From Knoxdaviesia capensis (taxonomy: Eukaryota > Ascomycota > Sordariomycetes > Microascales > Gondwanamycetaceae): a stretch of 64,000 nt of DNA. The notes under the pieces were generated by a model that was not told where the DNA came from, did not search any database, and was given only the letters and a program-made list of their open reading frames with translations. A program made the translations under genes and the position numbers. Shown in pieces: positions 56,001 to 64,000 of this stretch. Every line of letters starts with the position of its first letter. Position 1 is the stretch's first letter. The DNA lies in contig LNGK01000007.1 in assembly GCA_001510575.1 (NCBI GenBank), forward strand, positions 1,668,151 to 1,732,150, written 5' to 3'.

Positions 56001-56538
56001 GGTCGCACAGCGTGTTCATCCTCAAGCTGACGGGCGAGAACTCGGCGACGGGCGAGCGATGCGAGGGCACGCTCAACCTGGTCGACCTGGCGGGGTCGGA
56101 GCGGCTGAAGCATTCGCAGGCCGAGGGCGAGCGCATGAAGGAGACGCAGAACATCAACAAGAGCCTGGCGTGTCTCGGCGACGTGATCGACGCGCTGGGC
56201 CGCGGGTCGGCGCACATCCCGTACCGCAACTCCAAGCTGACGCACCTGCTGCAGTACTCGCTCGGCGGGAACTCGAAGACGCTGATGTTTGTCATGGTCA
56301 GCCCGCTGGAGGCGCACTTGAAGGAGACGCTGACGAGTCTACGGTTTGCCGCGAAGGTACGTTGGTCGTTGTCTGTCCGCCTGGTTTTTTTGGTGGTTTT
56401 ATATTTTTTGGTTTTTCTTTTTTTTTTCAATCGAATGTCTACTAACTCGTGACTTGCGTGTAGGTGCACAATACCCATATCGGCACGGCGAAGGCCACGA
56501 AGAAGATCAAGGACCGGACGGAGAAGCTAGACCTCTAA
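53019..56538 (+). CDS. klpA: Kinesin-14 (Kar3/KlpA type), minus-end-directed motor
   Basis: Five exons (53019-53042, 53153-53530, 53626-54583, 54678-56356, 56464-56538) give 1037 residues. The tail (1-450) is basic, Ser/Pro-rich and probably binds microtubules; Ser15-Ala-Ile-Pro18 is an SxIP-like EB1-binding motif. A coiled coil spans about 454-680. The neck ELKGNIRVMCRVRP (from about 680) precedes a C-terminal motor, the arrangement of kinesin-14. The P-loop GQTGSGKT is at 776-783, switch I NERSSRSH starts at 890, and switch II DLAGSE starts at 923. The motor moves toward minus ends and works in spindle assembly and nuclear fusion. The first exon codes for just eight residues, and the last for 24 residues after the motor. 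Confidence 0.95.
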
Positions 56539-57813
56539 TGGCCCGGTGTTCTTCAGCGGGCATCACGGCGCCGTTCCGTCTGCGGCGTGTCCCCAGCTTG
56601 GAGAGTCACGAGCTTCTCCGCGGTCGTGATGTCTCGGCAATCTTCGGCGGTCTGATAATGTAATGGATAATGTGATACGAGTGCTGATTCCCTGTTTTTG
56701 TCGGCTCTTTTGTTTTCTTTTTCTTCTTCTTCCTTCGGTCTTTGGTCGGCAGCGTTGCCTCTGATGGAGTGGTGGCTGTCTATTTTGGGGGAGTCAACTG
56801 CTTTTTTCTTCGCCAGCTTTATGTTGGTGTTTTCGTTTCTCATCAACTATTGTTTTGTTTCTGTTCATATCCATGCTGTTGTGCTTTTTCTTTTCTGAAG
56901 TCACTATCTTCCGTGTCCCCATTGTTGTCTTGTTTTTCATCCTCATCGGCGTCTTGCTAGTTGTTTCTTGGAGTTTGGGCATGCTGGTTGTGGATTTTGA
57001 CAAAGTTGGATATGTTCAAGTCCAGTCTGTGTACTGAAAACAGAGATTGAAGAAATGTTTGTTCACTTCCGGACACATGGAGTATCACTCGGTAACAAAT
57101 GTGAAGCCCGTGATAGTTGTCGCCGTTGACGCGGCGTTGTCCGGGCAACAACATTCCGGGGATCTGGCAGCTGCCGTCACCTGCCGTACCCGAAAGTGGC
57201 CCGCCAAGCCCGTCAGCCCAAACGCCTGAACATGGCAGCTCATGAGGCACGGTTTTCAATGGAGCATGTCTGAAGCTCATTAACATCGTTGCAATCAATA
57301 TCAACAGTCGTTGGAGTCCGAGTCCCAGCGGGGCCCTGGAATTCTCCGATCAATCCTGCAAATCTCGGAGTGCCTTGGACGCCGGTCCGATCTGCCAATT
57401 GCATTCTGCTTAGTTCTATCATGGCTCTGATTGGCTGGCCTTACTACCGGGTGCAAAAGTTGCACTTTAGCACCTGCGCTATTGCCACTTCGAGGCGGAT
57501 TTTGGCGGTTACTGGCTAGCGCCGGGTGCCATTCTAGGGCCGATTCCGGACACCAATCCCGGTCAGTAAAAAAGAATTAAAAGAAAAAAAAATGTTTTGC
57601 TGGAGTCACACATTCAATTGCTCAATTGTCCCCAGATTTTCCACGCACTTAGACCTCACTCCCTAATATACACCTTTCTTTCTCCCTCTCTTCATCCATT
57701 CCGTTCGTTTACTCGTGGTGTTTCTGGGAATATTTCTTCTTACTGCACTTTCTTTCCTTTTGCCATCTCCGTCTTTCTTTTTCTCCCACATCTCCCTCGT
57801 CTTCATCTTCACT
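56539..57813. other. Intergenic region, kinesin terminator and ILV3 promoter
   Basis: No supported gene. T-rich 3' UTR first, then mixed sequence and a pyrimidine-rich leader before ILV3. Confidence 0.6.
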
Positions 57814-59687
57814 ATGATCCCCCGGTGTTCTCGCCTGAGGGCAACTCAAGCTCTTCGAGCTCTGAGTCACCCGCAACGTCATGCGTAGGTTTCTCCTGAT
57901 GAGACCATTGCTGCTGTGTGTGGCAGTATAACTAACCCGTTCGTCCAATTCACGTCTATAGCCGCCTCCTCTCAACCTCTCCGCGTCTCGCCGAAGAAGC
58001 CAAGCTCAACAAAGTCTCGGCCACCATCACACAGCCCAAGTCCCAAGGAGCGTCGCAAGCCATGCTGTACGCCACCGGTCTGACCGATGAAGACCTCTCC
58101 AAAGCCCAGGTCGGAATCTCGTCCGTGTGGTACGAGGGCAACCCCTGCAACATGCACATTCTGTCTCTGTCTGAGGTTGTCAAGAAGTCGGTGGCCGACG
58201 CCGGACTGGTGCCGTACCGCTTCAACACCATTGGTGTATCGGACGGAATCAGCATGGGCACTTCGGGCATGCGGTACTCGCTGCAGAGCCGCGAGATTAT
58301 CGCCGACAGCATCGAGACCGTGATGAACGGCCAGTGGTACGACGCCAACGTGTCGATCCCTGGCTGCGACAAGAATATGCCGGGCGTGGCCATGGCCATG
58401 GCCCGTGTCAACCGCCCCAGCTTGATGGTGTACGGAGGAACCATCCGCCCCGGCTGCAGCAAGGACGGCAACCCCATCGATATTGTGTCGGCGTTCCAGG
58501 CCTACGGCCAGTACATTTCCGGCGAAATCACCGAGGAGCAGCGCTACGACATCATCCGCAACGCCTGCCCCGGTGGAGGTGCCTGCGGAGGCATGTACAC
58601 GGCCAACACCATGGCCTCGGCCATTGAGACCCTCGGCCTGACCCTCCCCGGTAGCAGCAGCAGCCCTGCCGAGGACGCCAGCAAGCTTGCCGAATGCGCC
58701 ACCATTGGAGACGCTGTCAAGACGCTCCTCCGCGAAGACATCCGCCCCCGCGACCTGCTCACCCGCCAAGCCTTCGTGAACGCCATGACCGTCGTTAGTG
58801 TGTTGGGAGGTAGCACTAACGCTGTGCTGCACCTGATTGCTATTGCCGATGCCGCCGGCCTCAAGCTTACCATCGACGACTTCCAGGCCGTGTCGGATCA
58901 GGCGCCCTTCCTGGCGGACCTAAAGCCGTCGGGCAAGTATGTGTTTGAGGACCTGCACAAGATCGGCGGCACACCCGCGCTTCTCAAGTTCCTGATCGGC
59001 GAGGGCATGATCGACGGCTCCACCATGACCGTGACCGGCAAATCGCTCAAGGAGAACGTCGAGAAGTTCCCCAGCTTCCCCGCCGACCAGCAGATCATCC
59101 ACCCCCTCAGCAACCCTATCAAGCCCACCGGCCATCTGCAGATCCTGCGCGGCACGCTAGCGCCCGGCGGCTCGGTCGGCAAGATCACCGGCAAGGAGGG
59201 CCTGCGGTTCGAGGGCACGGCCAAGTGCTACGACGCCGAGGACGACTTCATTGCGGCGCTGGAGCGCGGCGACATCAAGAAGGGCGAGAAGACCGTGGTG
59301 ATCATCCGCTACGAGGGTCCCAAGGGCGGCCCCGGAATGCCGGAGATGCTGAAGCCCAGCTCGGCCATCATGGGTGCCGGTCTCGGCAAGGATGTGGCGC
59401 TGCTGACCGACGGACGGTTCTCTGGCGGCTCGCACGGCTTCCTCATCGGACATATCGTGCCGGAAGCCATGGAGGGTGGCCCGATCGCCCTCGTGCAGGA
59501 CGGCGACCACGTGATCATCGATGCCGAGCAGCGCGTGATGGACCTGAATGTCACCCCTGAGGAGATGGAGGCCCGTCGCCAGGCGTGGAAGGCTCCTCCG
59601 GCCAAGTACACCAAGGGCACGCTGAAGAAGTATGCCATGCTTGTGAGCGACGCCAGCCACGGATGTGTGACTGATGGGCCGATCTAA
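57814..59687 (+). CDS. ILV3: Dihydroxy-acid dehydratase, mitochondrial
   Basis: Two exons (57814-57884 and 57962-59687) give 598 residues. The first ~35 residues (MIPRCSRLRATQALRALSH and on) form an Arg-rich mitochondrial presequence, followed by LLSTSPRLAEEAKLNKVS. The enzyme converts 2,3-dihydroxy-isovalerate and its methyl homologue to 2-keto acids in valine, leucine and isoleucine synthesis. The three cysteines of the iron-sulfur cluster are present: Cys86 in EGNPCNMH, Cys159 in GCDKNMPG, and Cys232 in ACGGMYTANTM. GVSDGISMGTSGMRYSL and RFSGGSHGFLIGH are signature stretches of the IlvD/Edd family. A TGAGTCA (Gcn4/CpcA-type) sequence lies inside exon 1 at 57863-57869, but its use is uncertain. 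Length and exon structure are normal for fungi. Confidence 0.96.
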
Positions 59688-60190
59688 GCACGGTTGGGGG
59701 GGCTGGCGGGTGAACTTGGCGGTAGGCGTGTGTATATGATACCAAGGTGGTGAAAAGTTGGACTATGTCTTTACAGACAGGCTTGGGAGAGGTTTGGTTT
59801 CCCTTTTTATTTTCTTATTCTCTGGATCTCGGTTGCATATAGCCGATTGTACACAAACAGGACGGAACAGGGTATATTTCGGATATGTGGTCACATACAG
59901 ATCGATTATGTATCACCCCCAAAATAAAAAGTATCACAGCAAAACTTTGCATAGGGAAAGCAAGCCATTCACACACCCTGGATTGGCTTCAGGAAAAATA
60001 CTATATATGTTATTTGATGAACAAGAGTCTAAAAAATACTCGAAAGAGAACCCAATGTGAACGAACATGCCAACCACCGGAAGAACACCGTCCAGAAAAT
60101 GCTTAGCCCTCCAAAACACAGACACACTGGAGATATATAAGGAACTGTAATCCGATACAACACACAGACCGGCCACGCCCTTCCAGATCC
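59688..60190. other. Convergent 3' intergenic region (ILV3 / LOA1)
   Basis: Holds both 3' UTRs. AT-rich, with no gene seen. Confidence 0.6.
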
Positions 60191-61248
60191 TTATGCCTTG
60201 GCCGTCCACGCCTTGACAAACGCCTCTTTATCCTGCAGAGTCAGGCCAACCCGCTTGCTCCTCCCAAGCCGGGCCAGCGCCTCGCCGACCTTGTCGAGCA
60301 CGCGGCGCTCCTCGGCCGAGAGGTGCTTGGAGGCGGCGGGCTTGAGCGGGATAACGCCGGCGTCGACACCGGACACGCTGGCGACGACAGCGGGTGCGTA
60401 CTCGGTGTTCTTGACGGCCTCGGCAATGCGCACGCGGATGCAGATGGTCGAGTGCGCGAGCAGCGCCCACAGGAACGCGCCCCACGCGCCGGGCACCGGC
60501 GTGGTCACGTCCGGCGGCGTGTAGCGCAGGCTGACGGGGAAGATGCTCGCGGCGGGCCCGCACGACAGCAGGCTGGGGCTGAGCGGCAGCACGCCCTTGC
60601 CGTTGGTGGTGGCGCACTCGGGGAACACGGCGATGATGCGGCCGGGGTTCGCGGAGCGCAGGGTCTCGATGTCGACCAGGGCGGCGGCGTCCGCGGCCGA
60701 CGGCGCGCCGCTGGCCACGGGGCCCAGCGCGGCCGTGATGGCGCGCAGCAGGCCGACGCGGCGCACGCGCCGCTCGCCGGGGAACGACAGCGTGAAGACC
60801 GGGTCGAACACGGCGGCGAGGTACAGCGCGTCGATCGGCGACGTGGCGTTCGCGGCGATCACGGAGCCGGCGTGCGGCACGCGCGACGCCGGCTGCTCGG
60901 CGAGCGTGCCGCGCCGCACGCCGTCGATCTGCAGGTCCACCCACCAGATGCCCGGAATCGCCATCAGCCCCCAGCGCAGCAGCTTGCGCGCGGCGGCCGG
61001 CAGCGGCACGAGCTGCAGCAGGAGGAAGTAGGCGGCGGCGTAGCTGAGGAAGAACGGCAGCCGGAGGCAGACGAGGGTCGTTTGCACTAGCCGGGACATC
61101 AAGGTGGCCGGCGTCGTGGTGGGGAGGAACGGGGACACGCCGGAACCTGGATTCGGGGGCCGGGTTAGATGGGGGGGAGCGGAGAGCAGTATCGGGGTAG
61201 GGCGGAGGAGTACGTACCTTTGTCCCGGAATTGGCTGTACTTCTCCAT
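60191..61248 (-). CDS. LOA1: Lysophosphatidic acid acyltransferase-like protein (Loa1/Vps66 type)
   Basis: Two exons on the minus strand (61248-61218 and 61146-60191) give 328 residues starting MEKYSQFRDKGSGVSPFLP, the characteristic N-terminus of the Loa1/Vps66 family. The protein has hydrophobic segments near 31-58 and 68-80, then the acyltransferase fold. Motif I reads NATSPID at 110-116; the Asp (116) is there, but the position of the usual HX4D histidine (111) is Ala. Motif III reads FPECATTNGKG (184-194), with Cys in place of the usual Gly. Yeast Loa1 makes phosphatidic acid for lipid droplets and the ER. The family match is good, but activity of this version is uncertain. The 71-nt intron has GTACGT, CTAAC and CAG in the right places. 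Confidence 0.85.
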
Positions 61249-62368
61249 GATGCAGATGCTTCACAAGGCAGAAGCAGAGGAGAAGAAATAAACCTCAAGG
61301 CGGCCACGTCCTCCTGTCTCAGCAATACGAGGGCAAGGCTCTATCAAACGCCTCGTTTGCAGTGGCGTTCAAACGCGGCAAACGGAAATGGGCGGACAAA
61401 GTCGGATGGGCGTTCACTAGATCCGACGAACTTGGAAGAGAGAATGTGGATATGTCGAAAAGAGCCAAAGTAGCCTGCACAATGTATGTATTGTTGAGTT
61501 TAGGTGGGTGGGAACAGAGAAAACAAGACAGATTGTGAGGTGACGATGTTCCTTTCACTTGTGGGTGGTGGGCGGATCAGCATGTGAAAAAGCGTCACGT
61601 GGTGGATATTGAGACCCTAAACGTGGATGGCGTTTAAGGGTTAGGGTTGTGTCCCGTGTCCAGAGTCACGCACCCTGAATCAGTGTTTCTCCGTCCCTTG
61701 CATCCATGGTACGTTTATGATCGGCTTCATGATTCATTTCCTAGGACGTCAACCTGGATATTCAATTTAAACCCCCCCTTTATTCCCCAAAGTGGTGGAG
61801 GCCCTCTTATGTCCTCTAGAACCTTCCATAGCACAATAATTCTAACAAGCGGATGCCGCCAGGCCAGGGCTAAACCAACAACCCTAAAATTGACAGATGA
61901 GGCTCTCGACAAACACCGGGATGCAGCCAGTGATATGCAATATCTCCATTTAGCGAGCGGCAAACCACAGCCTGTCTGTCTTTCCCTTTCATTTTCCGCG
62001 TTTACGTCTGTCTGTGGTGCTACTTAGAGCTACAAGATACAGGACACCAAAACGGACTCTTCTGACTCTGGCAAGACAAGGGACCACGCCGGACCACACG
62101 GACGTCCTGTTTCTATCACATTCCAGCTGGTCCATGCGCAATGTCCACATGTAAAGAGGGACGATAAAACGACAAGTTGTGAAAGAGTACAGGGCAGGCC
62201 TGTTGTTGGCCGAGCGGCTCAGTTTGCTAAAGAGGGAGAAAACCACCCAAAAAATCGACGGGCTTGTTTGGCTCCAGTCCAGTTTGGCCGGCGGTGGGGT
62301 CCGCGTTGAATATTTTCTTTTTTCTTCTGGTCTCCGCGTTTGGGGGGCACCAGTGGCGATGTTGCATG

Positions 62369-62381
62369 GAAATTTCGAGAT
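62369..62381 (+). promoter_or_regulatory. Heat shock element (HSE)-like site
   Basis: GAAATTTCGAGAT: alternating GAA and TTC units at five-base spacing, with the third unit imperfect. It is about 1.6 kb upstream of the HSP90 ATG. Confidence 0.5.
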
Positions 62382-62464
62382 AAAAAAAGGGCCATTAAGA
62401 AGGAAATAAAACACGAAGCAAACATTTCGGACCCCTCCCTAGGCGGAACAGAGCAGAGAGGGGG

Positions 62465-62490
62465 GAAATCTCTCGAAGTTTCGGCGGTTC
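62465..62490 (+). promoter_or_regulatory. Gapped HSE-like site
   Basis: A GAA at 62465, then GAAGTTTC at 62475-62482 and TTC at 62488-62490. Gapped arrangements of this kind are bound by fungal Hsf1; binding here is inferred. Confidence 0.4.
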
Positions 62491-63488
62491 AGACCCTGGA
62501 CCGACCATCGTGAAAAAGAGTCCCCCAATATCCGCATCCTGTCTCCCCCGTTCTCGGTGTGTGTATCCAATGTTGGCTCGCCACGGAAGAGGCCACTGAC
62601 ACTCGTATCTTGAAAGTTGGCTGTGAGTTGAAGATATATGTGACGGTGAAGCCGTGACCTTGAATTACCCCGAATTGATCCGGTCGTCTGCCAAAGTCAA
62701 CATCAGCAGCTGTTTCGTACCTGTGCCCTGTAAATGGCTTGCAGTTCAGGGCAGCTTATAGCCTCCCAACTGGCCTCCTGGGCCACCAGCCGCGCCAAAC
62801 ACACCTATAGTATAGTGCAGCCAGTAATATCACCAACAAAAAGAAACCCGGCGCCGCCTGCCTAAGGCTGCGAGCTCAATCGTGCCTAACGGGCATAACG
62901 CAGACCTGCACTCATGGGTACATCTGCTGTACCCAAAGGGTACTTCCGGCCACCGCACCCTCACTATGGCCGGCTCAAGTCGCCCCCTGGTCCCCTCTCA
63001 CGGGGCTGTTCTCCCATCACCCAGCCATCCAAGTACCATCTGCTAGCACGGCAAATCCAGCCAATCACACCCCCCCGTCGCTTCGGGGCTATTCACTCTT
63101 GCCGTTTTGACAGCCCAGTCGGAGAGGGAGAGAATCTGTTGGAAGCTTTACATGATGGAATCTCATGGAATCTCTTTTGCTCCTTCTCTGTCTGGGGCCT
63201 TGTTCACTAAAAAAGCGTTCTGCTATACCAAAAAAAATATTTGCTTTTTTTTGTGTGAGAGAAACATGTGGAAGGTCCAGCCCTTTAAGAAGACGACTTC
63301 CTTCCTTTTCCCTCCCAACATCAACATTTCCTATCATCTTCACTTTTTTTTCCTCCTCTTCATACTTTTTCTCTTCTTCCATCTTCTCCCACACACACAC
63401 ACACTTTTTTCTTCTTCCTCTTTTCTCCCCAAACTCTCTTCTGTTCTTCGCAACAGCTCATCCCGCATCCCACACCCAACCCCTTCAT

Positions 63489-63945
63489 GTAAGTCCTCAC
63501 CGTTCGTCTCTTGTGTTTTCCCCTCCGACCCAACACTTTCATTCAATTTTCATGATGCTGGAAGCTTCAGTTTCTCCAATTGGGATCATTGAAGCTTGCT
63601 TCAGCTAGAGACACATTCAATTGCCTGTCATATTTCCATTCGTCACAGCTCTCGGTGTTGTTGTTGTTGTTGCCTTGTCAATGTGCGTGGTTGCTACCCC
63701 TCCATGCATGATTTGATGAGACCGCAAAAAAAACAACATCAGCGTTTGTTGATGAATCATATGACCTGATGTTTTTGCTGGCCTCTTGCTTTTTTCCTCT
63801 ATATTTTGATTTTGTTCTGTTCTTTTTTTTTTTTTTTCCTACCTCGTTCTCTCTCTTTTCTTCCTTTCCATCCCCTCAAACGCACACCTTCTTTCTCCCT
63901 TCCACCCTGCCATCTCTGAATCATCCAACTAACATCAGTCATCAG
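63489..63945 (+). other. Probable 5' UTR intron of HSP90
   Basis: Donor GTAAGT at 63489, branch point ACTAAC at 63928-63933, and acceptor CAG ending at 63945 (or at 63961). No ATG-led gene lies inside. Long leader introns are known at fungal heat-shock genes. Confidence 0.5.
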
Positions 63946-63973
63946 ATTCCACATTCCACAGACCGCCTCGAAA

Positions 63974-64000
63974 ATGTCGGAGACCTTCGAGTTCCAGGCT
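63974..64000 (+). CDS. HSP90: HSP90 chaperone, first nine codons (cut by window end)
   Basis: The last 27 bases read MSETFEFQA, the conserved N-terminus of fungal cytosolic Hsp90, preceded by an A-rich start context (CGAAAATG). Hsp90 is an ATP-dependent chaperone for kinases and transcription factors. Upstream HSE-like motifs and a probable leader intron support the call. The rest of the gene lies beyond the window, so length and integrity cannot be judged. Confidence 0.85.

Larger units (their letters stand above)
61249..63973. other. 2.7-kb divergent promoter region (LOA1 / HSP90)
   Basis: No supported gene. It contains a telomere-like AAGGGTTAGGGTTG at 61636-61649, heat-shock-element-like sequences at 62369-62381 and 62465-62490, and the HSP90 leader with a probable 5' UTR intron. 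Confidence 0.6.

Noticed and set aside
55433..56317. A 294-codon minus-strand frame across the kinesin motor
   Set aside because: The plus strand has all kinesin motor motifs; the antisense frame is an Arg-rich shadow.
1..64000. tRNA, rRNA or CRISPR features
   Set aside because: I looked for B-box-like GGTTCGANTCC words with matching A boxes and for regularly spaced repeats and found none that hold up; a covariance-model scan would be decisive.

Overview
The window is nuclear DNA of a filamentous ascomycete (Pezizomycotina). It is GC-rich in coding DNA, with short introns that carry CTAAC or TACTAAC branch points. It holds a Zn(II)2Cys6 regulator, a HET-domain relic and a retrotransposon saturated with RIP-type C-to-T changes. 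The exact genus cannot be told from sequence alone. Many genes are spliced, so I built exon models from donor, branch-point and acceptor sites; each spliced model with a resolved start sums to a whole number of codons.

Layout. 0.7-5.2 kb: a giant mucin-like membrane protein (5' end unresolved). 8.5-10.5 kb: a Zn2Cys6 regulator of the Upc2 type. 11.7-12.3 kb: a decayed RTA1-like gene. 15.7-17.3 kb: a Ure2-like glutathione transferase with seven exons. 17.7-20.4 kb: the branch-point binding protein (SF1/BBP). 21.9-25.3 kb: the vacuolar membrane protease Pff1. 25.8-26.5 kb: Mediator subunit Med11 (minus strand). 28.6-31.7 kb: a secreted double-GH43 enzyme. 32.1-37.7 kb: a complete but dead Ty1/copia element with two 202-bp LTRs. 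38.2-39.6 kb: a PPxY membrane protein of unknown role. 40.4-43.4 kb: TAF5. 44.2-46.2 kb: the retromer sorting nexin Vps5. 46.8-47.4 kb: mitoribosomal protein bL31m (minus). 48.0-49.3 kb: a HET-domain pseudogene (minus). 49.7-50.8 kb: an HNH-nuclease gene that looks damaged. 51.4-52.3 kb: a flavin-reductase-like mitochondrial protein. 53.0-56.5 kb: a kinesin-14. 57.8-59.7 kb: dihydroxy-acid dehydratase Ilv3. 60.2-61.2 kb: a Loa1/Vps66-type acyltransferase (minus). The last 27 bases are the start of HSP90.

The genes are mostly unlinked housekeeping functions (transcription, splicing, trafficking, mitochondria, amino-acid synthesis) and do not form a pathway cluster. The accessory signals are the retrotransposon, the two pseudogenes (RTA1, HET), the damaged HNH gene and the bacterial-looking GH43 protein.

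The points most worth testing are: an alternative acceptor in the BBP gene's own long intron that would remove its RNA-binding domains; LTR differences that are all RIP-type; a 27-bp direct repeat around the retroelement where 5 bp is expected; and the double-GH43 architecture with a bacterial-type Ig domain.
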